Origin: Acidimicrobiia bacterium
GTDB taxonomy: Bacteria; Actinomycetota; Acidimicrobiia; Acidimicrobiales; Poriferisodalaceae
Assembly (NCBI GenBank): GCA_022821985.1
Contig: JAJECP010000035.1
Location: 124,001-188,000, forward strand
DNA: 64,000 nt
Direction: 5' to 3'
A program made the position numbers and the translations under genes. Position 1 is the stretch's first letter, and every line of letters starts with the position of its first letter. Positions 9,220-17,925 of this stretch are shown here, in pieces. A model generated the notes under the pieces. That model was given only the letters and a program-made list of their open reading frames with translations, was not told where the DNA came from and did no database searches.

Positions 9220-10896
9220 TCAGATCTCTTCAGCGGCGAGTTGGTGGCGCTGCACCTTGCCGAGGGCGTTGCGGGGCAGCGCTGCGATGCGGTAGGTGCG
9301 GCGGGGTCGCTTGAAGTACGCGAGGCGCTCGCCCACGAAGTCCTTCAGCTCGTCGTCGTCGAAATCCCGAGTCGCGACCACGTAGGCCACCACCACTTCG
9401 CCCCACTCGGGGTCGGGCTCGCCGCCGACGGCGCACTCGGCGACGTCGGGGTGCGAGGCGATGACTTCCTCGACCTCGCGGGGGTACACGTTGAAGCCGC
9501 CGCAGATGATGAGCTCCTTGGCACGGCCGACGATGCGCAGGTAGCCGTCGTCCCACTGGCCCAGGTCGCCGGTGCGGAACCAGCCGTCGCTGAATGACGC
9601 CGCGTTCTCGGCGGGCCGCTCCCAGTAGCCCGAGAACACGTTGGGTCCCCGCACGAGGATCTCGGCAGCCTCGGGGCCAGCCGTCGCAGCTTCGTCGCCG
9701 TCCGCCGGCTCGCTATCGCCGTCGCTGACGTCCAGCGCTTCGAGGCGCAGCTCGACGCCCGGCAGCGGGAAGCCCACCGTGCCGGCACGGCGAGGCTCGT
9801 CGTGCGGATTCGACACCAGCATCACTGTCTCGGTCATGCCGTAGCGCTCGATGACGTGCTGGCCGCTGGCCTCCCGCACGGCGTCGTGCAGCTCAGCGGG
9901 CATGGGTGCCGAACCCGACGCGCACAGCCGCAGCGCCGACAGTTCGGCGGCCCGCGGCGAGGCGACCAGCCGCGAGTACATGGTCGGCACGCCGAAGAAC
10001 ATGGTGGCCTGGTGCTCGCGAATGGCATCGAAGACGGCGTCGGGCTCGAACGTGGGCTGCAGCACGGCCCGAGCGCCAACAGTGAGCGTGCCGTGGAGCG
10101 CCACGCCGAGACCGTGCATATGGAACAGCGGCAGCGCCAGCACGAGCACGTCATCGGGCATCCAGCGCCACGCCAGCTCCAGTGCCCGCACCGACACCAG
10201 CAGGTTCGCGTGGCTCAGCACCGCACCCTTGGGCCGCCCGGTAGTGCCCGACGTGTACCCAATCAGCGCCGGTTCATCGGGTCGGCGTTGATGCGCTAAC
10301 GCCACCAGATCGAATCTGGACCCTTCATGGGGCGCGGCACCGACGCCGCCGGGAGCGACTGCATCAGCGCTGCCGGCGGCGCGCTCGACGGCACCTGCGC
10401 GGCCAGCGAGCAAGTCTGATGCATCGAAGTCGCTGACCAATACTGCTGGATCAGCGTCGGCGATCCACCGCGCCCACTCGCCGGGTTCGCCGACGCTCTC
10501 CACCAATGCGGCTGCGGGACGGCAATCAGCCACCACGCTGCGTACTTCATCGGCCCGGTAAGCGCCGTTCAGCGGTACCACCACAGCTCCCGTCGCGAGC
10601 AGTGCCGCGTGCGCCGCAACCAGGCGAGACGAACTCGGACCGCTCATCAGCACGCGATCGCCCGCGACGATGCCCGCGCTCGCCAAGCGCCCGGCAATCT
10701 CTTGGGCGCGAGCGGCGAGCTGAACGCCGCTCACCCAGCCTTCGTGCGCATCCCACACCACGTCTCGCTGCGGATCGGCAGACCAGCGGTCCAGCCACAC
10801 CGCCGGCAGCGTGCCACCCGCGCCCAGATCAACCTCGGCGGCACTGCTACCTGCCGGCAGATGCCTGGACCAATGCGACTCCTGCCCATCGGTCAT
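9220..10896 (-). CDS. AMP-dependent acyl-CoA synthetase/ligase
   Basis: An ANL-superfamily adenylating enzyme that should activate a carboxylic acid to its CoA thioester. It has the P-loop YTSGTTGRPKGAV, the RYGMTET motif, WFRTGDLGQWDDGYL, the hinge GRAKELIICGGFNVYP and a C-terminal GKVQRHQL lysine region. The arrangement resembles malonyl-CoA (MatB) or medium-chain acyl-CoA ligases; the substrate cannot be read from the sequence. The ATG at 10896 (GAGGGAG about 9 nt upstream) is preferred over an in-frame GTG at 10917. An acidic insert near residues 395-415 (SDGDSEPADGDEA) is unusual. It stands alone, downstream of tRNA-Glu. Confidence 0.88.
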   Translation of the reverse strand: MTDGQESHWSRHLPAGSSAAEVDLGAGGTLPAVWLDRWSADPQRDVVWDAHEGWVSGVQLAARAQEIAGRLASAGIVAGDRVLMSGPSSSRLVAAHAALLATGAVVVPLNGAYRADEVRSVVADCRPAAALVESVGEPGEWARWIADADPAVLVSDFDASDLLAGRAGAVERAAGSADAVAPGGVGAAPHEGSRFDLVALAHQRRPDEPALIGYTSGTTGRPKGAVLSHANLLVSVRALELAWRWMPDDVLVLALPLFHMHGLGVALHGTLTVGARAVLQPTFEPDAVFDAIREHQATMFFGVPTMYSRLVASPRAAELSALRLCASGSAPMPAELHDAVREASGQHVIERYGMTETVMLVSNPHDEPRRAGTVGFPLPGVELRLEALDVSDGDSEPADGDEAATAGPEAAEILVRGPNVFSGYWERPAENAASFSDGWFRTGDLGQWDDGYLRIVGRAKELIICGGFNVYPREVEEVIASHPDVAECAVGGEPDPEWGEVVVAYVVATRDFDDDELKDFVGERLAYFKRPRRTYRIAALPRNALGKVQRHQLAAEEI

Positions 10897-10996
10897 CTCG
10901 GGCTGCTCCCTCGGCACACCGGCACCGGTGCTGCGCTCGCAGATAGCTCAGCAGGACCGACGCCGACCGAGCCGTCCGGATCGAGCGGGCATGGCG

Positions 10997-11069
10997 CACC
11001 CCCAACGGGATTCGAACCCGTGCCGCCACCTTGAGAGGGTGGTGTCCTTGGCCGCTAGACGATGGGGGC
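10997..11069 (-). tRNA. tRNA-Glu (anticodon CTC)
   Basis: The minus strand folds as a 73-nt cloverleaf. The acceptor is GCCCCCA paired with TGGGGGT (a G-T terminal pair), the D arm lies in TCGTCTAGCGGCCAAGGAC, the anticodon stem is CCACC/GGTGG with loop CTCTCAA (anticodon CTC), and the T arm contains GGTTCGAATCC. The discriminator base is G, and CCA is not encoded directly after it (CGCCA follows). Confidence 0.95.
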
Positions 11070-11117
11070 TGGTTGAGATGCGAGGAGTCAGCATAGCCAC
11101 CACCCCAGATGTGACCG

Positions 11118-12734
11118 CTAGCGATGGTCGGCGGGCGGCCAGATCTCGGTGTCGGGGTGCAGGCCGTACCAAGCAAACCAGAACGACTGCGACGAAACGA
11201 TGCGCGGCAGCGTGACGTCGATGCGATTGCGGCCGTCCACGCCGTTGACGCGCAGCTCGTCGTGTAGCACTCCCCTAGGCGCCACTTCCACGGGGGCACC
11301 GTGGCGCCACGCCTCGGCGGGCACGCCGGCCACCTCGGCGGCGCTGTACACCCTGGCGCCGCCTTGGTTCGGCACGATCACCAGCGGTTCACCGCCCAGC
11401 ACGTAGACGAACGGATCCTCCTGCTCCAGCGCCATCAGTCCCAACGCCAACGTGTGGCCGCCGCGGTCGACCGTGACCACTTCCTCCTTCAGCTCGAACA
11501 CGTCGGGCGTCTCGAAGGTGGGGAACCACAGATCCTCGCTGGAGTAGTACGTGCGGTACGCCGCGCCCGGCGTGTAGTCGTAGGTGATCGGCGGACGCTC
11601 GGGCATCTCGGGGAAGTACGTGGGCGGGGGCGTATCGAGCGTGAACGTGCCAGGGTGATCGGCCAGCCAATCTGACCAGCGCGTCGTGGCCACCGGGAAC
11701 TGCTCCAGCTTCGTGCCGGCGAGCGGGCCGGCGAACGCGGTGCCCGAGAGATGGTTCCACAGGCTCTCGGTCTCGTTGTCGATCATGATCTTGTTCGAGT
11801 CCATCAACAAGCCCGATGTCTGGAACGACAGCACGTCGCCGTTGGGCAGCCGCCGGTCGAACATGAGCGCTGTGAGGCACAGGGTGCAGTAGCCGAGCGC
11901 CACCGGCACACCTCCGACGACGTCGTTCGCCAGCTCGTGGCGTGCCAGGAACCGCACCGGGTACGCCCCGGCCTCGGCGCCGATCACCACGCCCAGCACC
12001 AATTCCTCATCGGTCATGAAGTCGGCTTGGGCAGGGGTGAGCCGTTCAGGGTTGTTCAGCTCCGGAATGCCGCCCCGGCGCACCCCACCGAACTGGATCG
12101 CGCCGAGCGTGACCCGGTCGGTGACCTGGGCGAGCATGTCCCCGAATCGGAAGTCGAGGTAGGCGTACAGCTCGCTCTTGAAGGTCTCGTAGCCCTCGCC
12201 GGGATCGACGCCGTTGGTGCGGTACCACGAGCCGTATCGCACGTAGTCGGTGTTGAAGTCGCCTGAGCTCTCGATGCCCGTCAGCCGCTCCAGCGCCCCC
12301 ATCGACGTATCGGAAACGTTGCGAGAACCGGCAGTGCGCATGATGTCCATGACCCAGGGCACCCACCGCTGGTCGCCGGTCAGGCCCATCTCGCCGGCGA
12401 TGTTCGCGGCGAATGCGGTGTTCGGCAGCTCCAGGAACTCGTGGATCTTCTCGGTCAGCGTCAGCTCCAGGAACGGCCGACCGTCCTCGGTGCCCGGAAA
12501 GAACGGCTGGGTGGTCGGCGGCGGTGCCGTGTCGGACGGCGTGGTGTCGGGTGGCCCCATGTCGTCAACGGCGGGCTCGGTGGCCGTTGCCTGTTCTTCG
12601 GGAGATTCGCCGACGGGAGCCTGGGTCGTCACGGCATCTGGCTGCGACATCTCGGGCGGCACCGGATTGAATGCCCTCGAGCAGGCCGCGGCGAGCACGC
12701 TCACGGCGACCGCTGCGCAGATCAGCTTTCGCAT
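11118..12734 (-). CDS. DUF3179 domain lipoprotein
   Basis: A 538-residue exported lipoprotein. The N-terminus MRKLICAAVAVSVLAAAC is a lipoprotein signal with the cleavage cysteine at residue 18, followed by a Pro/Thr/Glu-rich linker to about residue 80. The C-terminal half matches DUF3179: LGYCTLCLTALMFDRR, FQTSGLLMDSNKIMID and SLWNHLSGTAFAGPLAG. The biochemical role of DUF3179 is unknown to me. The paired cysteines in the YCTLC motif may bind metal or form a disulfide. It is transcribed divergently from the polysaccharide deacetylase gene, with a 109-bp gap. Confidence 0.85.
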   Translation of the reverse strand: MRKLICAAVAVSVLAAACSRAFNPVPPEMSQPDAVTTQAPVGESPEEQATATEPAVDDMGPPDTTPSDTAPPPTTQPFFPGTEDGRPFLELTLTEKIHEFLELPNTAFAANIAGEMGLTGDQRWVPWVMDIMRTAGSRNVSDTSMGALERLTGIESSGDFNTDYVRYGSWYRTNGVDPGEGYETFKSELYAYLDFRFGDMLAQVTDRVTLGAIQFGGVRRGGIPELNNPERLTPAQADFMTDEELVLGVVIGAEAGAYPVRFLARHELANDVVGGVPVALGYCTLCLTALMFDRRLPNGDVLSFQTSGLLMDSNKIMIDNETESLWNHLSGTAFAGPLAGTKLEQFPVATTRWSDWLADHPGTFTLDTPPPTYFPEMPERPPITYDYTPGAAYRTYYSSEDLWFPTFETPDVFELKEEVVTVDRGGHTLALGLMALEQEDPFVYVLGGEPLVIVPNQGGARVYSAAEVAGVPAEAWRHGAPVEVAPRGVLHDELRVNGVDGRNRIDVTLPRIVSSQSFWFAWYGLHPDTEIWPPADHR

Positions 12735-12843
12735 ACGCCGGCCGAGCCTATGGCAGCCGCCTGCTGCGCCACGGTCGGGCTGGTTGGGCTAGAACGGCAA
12801 GCGTGAGCGGCCGCTGCGGCGGCACCACGAAGGGGGAATCACG

Positions 12844-13722
12844 ATGGACAACGGTGCAAGCAACGGGGCGATACCGGACAATCCGGCGGGGTACGTCTGC
12901 CTGACCTTCGACTTCGACGGACCGTCGCTGTGGATAGCCCGCCGCCAGACCACGCCGACGCCCATCTCACGCGGCGAGTTCGGTGCCGTGGCCGTGCCGA
13001 GGATCCTCAAGCTGCTCGCCCGCCACGACATCCCGAGCACGTTCTTCATCCCGGGCCACTCCATCGACACCTACCCCGACGCCGCCCGCATGGTGGTCGA
13101 CGCCGGCTGCGAGGTGGGGCTGCACGGCTACGCCCACGAGTACAACCCCCGGCTCAGCGAGGACGAGGAGCGAGCCATCCTCGAGCGCACCTTCGCGCAG
13201 ATCGAGTCGCTCACCGGCGCTCCGCCGAAGGGCTACCGGGCACCCTCGGGAGACATCAACCCGTGGACCATCGACCTGCTGATGGAATACGGCCTCAGCT
13301 ACGACTCGTCGCTGATGGGCCACGACTACGCGCCGTACTGGCTGCGCACCGGCGACCAGTTCCCGCTGGACGGGCCGATGGAGTTCGGCGAGCAGGTCGA
13401 CCTCGTGGAGCTGCCGTTCAGCTGGCACCTCGACGACTACGTCCACCTCGAGTTCGTGACGTTCAAGAACACGATCCTGACCGGGCTGGAGAACCCCGGC
13501 ACCATGTTCGACACGTTCCTGTCGGATGTGAAGTGGATGGCCAGCGAGGTGCAGCACGGCGTGTGCACGGTCACGTTCCATCCGCAGGCCATCGGCCGGG
13601 GCGGGCGCCTGTACGAGATGGAGCGCTGGATCGACCAGATGACCGACCTGGGCGTGAGCTACACCCGCATGTGCGACGTGGCCGACGCCTGGCGGGCCGG
13701 CCGCCAGCTCGGCATCGAGTAG
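12844..13722 (+). CDS. Polysaccharide deacetylase family protein (NodB fold)
   Basis: A 292-residue cytosolic protein without a signal peptide. It has the NodB-domain markers TFDFDGPS (first Asp motif), FFIPGHSID, and CEVGLHGYAHEYN carrying the H-x3-H metal ligands, plus GYRAPSGDINP. The soluble form with the FDFDG motif is closer to PuuE-type and peptidoglycan-deacetylase-like enzymes than to secreted chitin deacetylases. The ATG at 12844 has GAAGGGGG at a good distance. The substrate is undetermined; amide hydrolysis is the family reaction. Confidence 0.88.
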   Translation: MDNGASNGAIPDNPAGYVCLTFDFDGPSLWIARRQTTPTPISRGEFGAVAVPRILKLLARHDIPSTFFIPGHSIDTYPDAARMVVDAGCEVGLHGYAHEYNPRLSEDEERAILERTFAQIESLTGAPPKGYRAPSGDINPWTIDLLMEYGLSYDSSLMGHDYAPYWLRTGDQFPLDGPMEFGEQVDLVELPFSWHLDDYVHLEFVTFKNTILTGLENPGTMFDTFLSDVKWMASEVQHGVCTVTFHPQAIGRGGRLYEMERWIDQMTDLGVSYTRMCDVADAWRAGRQLGIE

Positions 13723-13742
13723 TTGCCGTTTCGGCTCAGCCT

Positions 13743-14909
13743 CTAGCCCTCAACGCCGTCGAGCATTCGGCTGATCAGCAGCTTCTGGACCTCTGAGGTG
13801 CCCTCGTAGATCTGGTACACCCGCACGTCGCGGTAGATCTTCTCGACCGGGTAGTCGTTCAGGAAGCCGTACCCGCCGTGGATCTGGATGGCCTTCGACG
13901 CCACCCGCTCGGCCATCTCCGACGCGAACAGCTTCGCCATCGAGGCCTCGCGGGCGCATTCGAGGCCCTGATCGCGCATCTGCGCCGCGTGCAGATAGAG
14001 CTGGCGTGCCGCTTCGATCTGGGTGGCCATCTCGGCGAGCGTGAACGAGATCGCCTGGTGCTCGACGATGGGGCGCCCGAAGGTCTCGCGCTCTTGTGCA
14101 TAAGAATGTGCGGCCTTGAACGCAGCCCGTGCGCCGCCGGTGGCTTGGGCCGCGGCGCCGATGCGGCCCAGCGACAGGTTGCCCAGCGCAATGCCGAGCC
14201 CGCGTCCGATCTCGCCGAGGACATCGCCTGCGGGCACGCGCATGTCCTCAAAGACCACCTGGCAGGTGTCGTTGGTGCGGTGGCCGAGCTTGTCCTCCTT
14301 GGCGATCACGCGGTAGCCGGGGTTGTCGGTGGGCGTGATGAACGTGGTCATGCCCCGCTTGCCGGCGCCCGGATCGGTCACCGCCACGATCATCGCCACA
14401 TCGGCGGTCGAGCCCGCGGTGATGAACGCCTTGTGGCCGTTCAGGACGTACTCGTCGCCGTCCCGCGTGGCCCGGGTGCGGATGGCCGCGGCGTCCGAGC
14501 CCGTGTGAGGCTCGGTGAGGTGGATGCAGCCCAGCCACTCGCCGCTGGTGAGCTTGGTGAGGTAGTCACGTTTCTGCTGATCGGTGCCCGACTGCTGGAT
14601 CGCCACGGCGACCGGCGAGTTGTTCGCCGCCATCATGTTGCTGATGCCGCCGTCGGCAGCCGAGACTTCCTCGATGGCCAGCGCGTACGACACGAAGTCG
14701 GCGCCCGCGCCGCCCCAGCACGGGTCGATCATCACCCCCATCAGCCCGACATCGGCCATCTTGGCGTAGAGCTCGCGCGGCGCTCCGCCGGCGCGGTCCC
14801 ACTCAGCAGCGAACGGCGCAATCTCGCGCTGCGTGAAGGCTCTTGCAACATCGCGGATCTGCTGCTGCTCGTCGGTCAACTGCACTGCGCCCTCCTCGGG
14901 TTCGGCCAC
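13743..14909 (-). CDS. Acyl-CoA dehydrogenase
   Basis: A 388-residue FAD-dependent acyl-CoA dehydrogenase. It has the CIHLTEPHTGSDA FAD/substrate loop, the conserved QIHGGYGF motif and the catalytic Glu at about residue 369 in QIYEGTSEVQ, all in their usual spacing. These are features of short/medium-chain or branched-chain acyl-CoA dehydrogenases that oxidise C2-C3 of acyl-CoA and pass electrons to ETF. It is divergently transcribed from the nitroreductase fusion gene across 50 bp. The chain-length preference cannot be stated. Confidence 0.92.
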   Translation of the reverse strand: MAEPEEGAVQLTDEQQQIRDVARAFTQREIAPFAAEWDRAGGAPRELYAKMADVGLMGVMIDPCWGGAGADFVSYALAIEEVSAADGGISNMMAANNSPVAVAIQQSGTDQQKRDYLTKLTSGEWLGCIHLTEPHTGSDAAAIRTRATRDGDEYVLNGHKAFITAGSTADVAMIVAVTDPGAGKRGMTTFITPTDNPGYRVIAKEDKLGHRTNDTCQVVFEDMRVPAGDVLGEIGRGLGIALGNLSLGRIGAAAQATGGARAAFKAAHSYAQERETFGRPIVEHQAISFTLAEMATQIEAARQLYLHAAQMRDQGLECAREASMAKLFASEMAERVASKAIQIHGGYGFLNDYPVEKIYRDVRVYQIYEGTSEVQKLLISRMLDGVEG

Positions 14910-14959
14910 GGGATACGGGGGCTCGGCACCGCCGTGCAGCGGCGACTTAGGGTACCGAA

Positions 14960-16141
14960 ATGCAGAATTCTGATTCCGGAGAACGCATCTCCGAGGCCGG
15001 TTTCGATCTCGATCACGTGGATCGCCTGCTGACCACCACCCGGGCCGTGCGCAAGCGGCTCGACTTCGACCGCTGGGTCAGCGACGAGCTCATCTTCGAG
15101 TGCATCGACCTCGCCGAGCAGGCCCCGACGGGCGGCAACGATGCCAGCCGCCGCTGGATCGTGATCCGCGACCAAGACCTCAAGGACCGGCTCGGCGAGC
15201 TCTACGCAGAGGTCGGCACCATCTTCATCAACGCCCGCGGGCGGCTCGACGGCACCGGCCACCCCAAAGAGCACATCGTCAGCTCCAGCGCCTACCTCGT
15301 GGAGAACTACGCGAAGGCTCCTGCCCTCGTCATGCTGGCGATCTGGGGCGTCCACGACGACAGCGGCCGGCCGGGGCTGTTCGACAGCGCCATCCCCTCC
15401 GCCTGGAGCTTCAACCTGGCGCTGCGCTCCCGGGGCCTCGGCACCGCCTACGCCACCATGCTCAACAACAAGTCCGACGAGGTGGCCGAGCTGCTGGGCA
15501 TGCCGCCGGGCCTTACCACGCTGGTGTGCTTCCCGGTGGCCTACACCAGGGGAACCGACTTCCTGCCTGCACCCCGCCGGCCAGCGAGCGAGATCACCTA
15601 CTTCGACCAATGGGGCTTCACCCGCCAGCGGCCCAGCGACGACGGCACCGCCCGGGTGGCCGACGGTCAGGGCGTGGTAGCCGAGATCGACGCCGACGCC
15701 CGACCGCGCGCCGTGTGGGAGGTCATCACCGACATCAACATGCCGGCGCAGTTCTCCGAGGAATTCCTGGGTGCTGAGTGGACATCCGAGGGCGATCCGG
15801 GCGTGGGCTCGACGTTCCGCGGCCGCAACTCCATCCCCGATGTCTTCGACTGGGAAACCGACTGCATCGTCACTGCGTGGGAGGAACGCACGGCGTTCGA
15901 ATGGCGCGTCACCGACACCGAGAACCCCGGTGCGGTATGGCGCTTCGACCTCGCCGAGCAGGGCGGCGGCAGCCGGCTGCGGTTCTCGATGCTGATCGGA
16001 CAGGAGAACAACGGCACGGTGCCCATGGCGTTGCGCGACCCCGCCAAAGAGCAGCGTGTGCTCAACCGGCGCCGCGACGTGCTGCGGGCCAGCATGCAGC
16101 GCGTCGTCGAGGGCGTCAAGGCCATCGTCGACGGCGACTGA
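14960..16141 (+). CDS. Nitroreductase fused to an SRPBCC (START/Bet v1-like) domain
   Basis: A continuous 393-residue ORF with two domains. Residues 20-215 are an FMN-dependent nitroreductase: the N-terminal TRAVRKRLDF with the FMN-phosphate-binding arginines, EQAPTGGNDASRRWIVI and GLGTAYATML. Residues about 238-393 look like an SRPBCC lipid/cofactor-pocket domain (AEIDADARPRAVWEVITDI, then ERTAFEWRV and SRLRFSML). Either domain alone is common; the fusion is not one I recognise. The pocket domain may present a hydrophobic substrate to the flavin. The ATG at 14960 is the first in-frame ATG. Function beyond NAD(P)H-dependent reduction is open. Confidence 0.85.
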   Translation: MQNSDSGERISEAGFDLDHVDRLLTTTRAVRKRLDFDRWVSDELIFECIDLAEQAPTGGNDASRRWIVIRDQDLKDRLGELYAEVGTIFINARGRLDGTGHPKEHIVSSSAYLVENYAKAPALVMLAIWGVHDDSGRPGLFDSAIPSAWSFNLALRSRGLGTAYATMLNNKSDEVAELLGMPPGLTTLVCFPVAYTRGTDFLPAPRRPASEITYFDQWGFTRQRPSDDGTARVADGQGVVAEIDADARPRAVWEVITDINMPAQFSEEFLGAEWTSEGDPGVGSTFRGRNSIPDVFDWETDCIVTAWEERTAFEWRVTDTENPGAVWRFDLAEQGGGSRLRFSMLIGQENNGTVPMALRDPAKEQRVLNRRRDVLRASMQRVVEGVKAIVDGD

Positions 16142-16230
16142 GTCGCTTCGTTCGGTTGAGTCACTCGCAGATGTTCGACAATCAATTCGCATAGGAAAGG
16201 AAACTGCCAGCGCAGCGATATCATGGTTGT

Positions 16231-17220
16231 GTGGCATTCGCCGATCTGGATCAGTCTGAAGAACTGCTGGTCAAGGCGAGATGGCGGGACAGCCCGCTTT
16301 GCCCTCGATGCGACAGCGAGGGCGCCGAGATACGGGACAAGCCCGTCCGGGTTGAGTGGACCACTTGGCGTTGCGGCATCTGCCGAACACGGTTCAGGGT
16401 TACGACAGGCACCGCGCTGCACTCCACGAAGCTGACGCCGTCGGACTGGATTGCTGTGGCGAGCATGGACGGGCTCTCGGCGCCCCGCATCGCTGCGGCG
16501 ATCGATGTCTCACTGGTCACCGCTCGCAAGATCGCTGCGGTGATGGCGCCGGTGCGCGACGGCTCGCGGTCGGAGCGGGTGCGGCACATGATGAGTCCAC
16601 GCCATCGGCATCAGCCTGCGACCGACCCGTGGCAGATTGATCCCTTACCGGCCACGCTGCGTGCCGAAGAGAGCCCGCTCGGGTCGCTGAGCGACGGGGC
16701 CAAGGCGGTCCTGAACGCCTTGCGGGCCCGGCCGTTCGGAGCGACCGCAGCGAAACTCACGGAGCTTGCCGGCGTGTCCTATGCACAAACACTGCGGTGC
16801 CTCGCCCGCCTCGAGGAACGCGGCTGGGTCGAAGCCGCCAAAACCAGCATCCACCATGGATACGAGCTGCGCCGCGCAATCGTGTGGTCACTGTCGTGGT
16901 CGGACGGCTGCATGCATGCGCTGTCGTACCTTCGTGACCGGCCGACTCGCCCAGTCGAGGAGATCCCCGACCGCGTGCCTCGCCGCTTTTGGCGCAACTT
17001 CTGGTCGGGCGCATCGGCCGACACGCTCAGAATCTCCCAGCACGGCCTGCATATCGCCGAGACGCTGATCGGTGGGCACGACGCGTCCGCTAGAGCCTGG
17101 GCGCTCGCGAACCTGCCGACACCCGCGCTGCGCGAATGCCGCACACTGCGAGGATTTGAAACCGACTGGCTAGCCAAACTGCTCGATCAAGAGATCACCC
17201 GCCGAGCGGTCGCAGCGTGA
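16231..17220 (+). CDS. AbiEi-like antitoxin with N-terminal transposase-type zinc ribbon
   Basis: A 329-residue protein. Residues 24-51 form a four-cysteine zinc ribbon (CPRC at 24-27, CGIC at 48-51) followed by RFRVTTGTALHSTKL and a helix-turn-helix at about 84-106, the arrangement of IS1595-type transposase N-termini. There is no DDE/DDN catalytic core. Residues about 155-205 are a winged helix (LTELAGVSYAQTLRCLARLEE). The gene overlaps the AbiEii-family gene by 4 nt (GTGA), so by position it is the cognate antitoxin/repressor. The GTG start at 16231 lacks a strong Shine-Dalgarno site. The antitoxin role is inferred from context. Confidence 0.7.
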   Translation: MAFADLDQSEELLVKARWRDSPLCPRCDSEGAEIRDKPVRVEWTTWRCGICRTRFRVTTGTALHSTKLTPSDWIAVASMDGLSAPRIAAAIDVSLVTARKIAAVMAPVRDGSRSERVRHMMSPRHRHQPATDPWQIDPLPATLRAEESPLGSLSDGAKAVLNALRARPFGATAAKLTELAGVSYAQTLRCLARLEERGWVEAAKTSIHHGYELRRAIVWSLSWSDGCMHALSYLRDRPTRPVEEIPDRVPRRFWRNFWSGASADTLRISQHGLHIAETLIGGHDASARAWALANLPTPALRECRTLRGFETDWLAKLLDQEITRRAVAA

Positions 17221-17909
17221 GCGAGATCGACGCATGGGCCGATGTCTTGCCGACACGCCTGCGGCAGGCATGGCCGTACGTCGCTGAGTGCGCCAACAGT
17301 GTCGGCGGCGTGCTGATGGGAGGCACCGCTGTGGCCATCCACCTGCGGCACCGGGTCTCCGAGGATCTCGACGTAGTCACGCTGCGGAAGTTCTCCGGGC
17401 GGGCGATAGAGAAGCGACTCCAGCGGGCAGCCTCGCACGTGGAGACCGACGAAGTAGCCGACAACATGTTCCACGGCTACGTCGACGGCGTGCGGGTCGA
17501 CATCTTCCGGGCACTGCCGTCCGATGATGTACAGCCGCCAGACATGCGATGGGTTGCTCCGCGCACGACTATCGAGGACATGGAGGTCGGCTCCATAGCC
17601 GACCTAATGGCCGCCAAACTCGATGTGATCAGATTCCGCCCGAAGCTACGCGACTACCTTGACATCGCCACAATGGACCAGTCCGGAGCGTGCAGCCTCG
17701 AGGCCGGCGCGGGCTACTACTGCCAGCGGTTCGGGCACAGCCACCCGCCTCGTGCCCTGAATGAAATCGTGCGCCTGCTCGAACGGCCCGGCACACTGCC
17801 GAACGACCCCGACTACGAGAGCCGCCGCGACGACGCCCTCCTTCACCTGCGCAAAAGGGCACCAGCCCTGCGCGACCGAATCGCCGAAATGCGCGACCCC
17901 GCCTCGTAG
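17217..17909 (+). CDS. abiEii: AbiEii/AbiGii-type nucleotidyltransferase toxin
   Basis: A 230-residue protein of the AbiEii nucleotidyltransferase family, which transfers nucleotides to tRNA 3' ends and blocks growth during phage infection. The DNA polymerase beta-like motif is intact: GGTAVAIHLRHRVSEDLDVV, with the GG pair at 35-36 and the metal-binding aspartates at 50 and 52. The downstream IADLMAAKLDVIRFRPKLRDYLDI matches the conserved AbiEii region ending in D-x-x-D/YLDI. It is translationally coupled to the preceding antitoxin-like gene. The family call is good; activity as a toxin is inferred. Confidence 0.85.
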   Translation: MSEIDAWADVLPTRLRQAWPYVAECANSVGGVLMGGTAVAIHLRHRVSEDLDVVTLRKFSGRAIEKRLQRAASHVETDEVADNMFHGYVDGVRVDIFRALPSDDVQPPDMRWVAPRTTIEDMEVGSIADLMAAKLDVIRFRPKLRDYLDIATMDQSGACSLEAGAGYYCQRFGHSHPPRALNEIVRLLERPGTLPNDPDYESRRDDALLHLRKRAPALRDRIAEMRDPAS

Positions 17910-17925
17910 CCAAGCGAGTCCTTTG

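Noticed and set aside
14876-16237. Long minus-strand open frame of about 450 codons
   Set aside because: It is antisense to the nitroreductase-SRPBCC gene, shows no family motif and has the Arg/Ala-rich composition of a GC-rich shadow frame.
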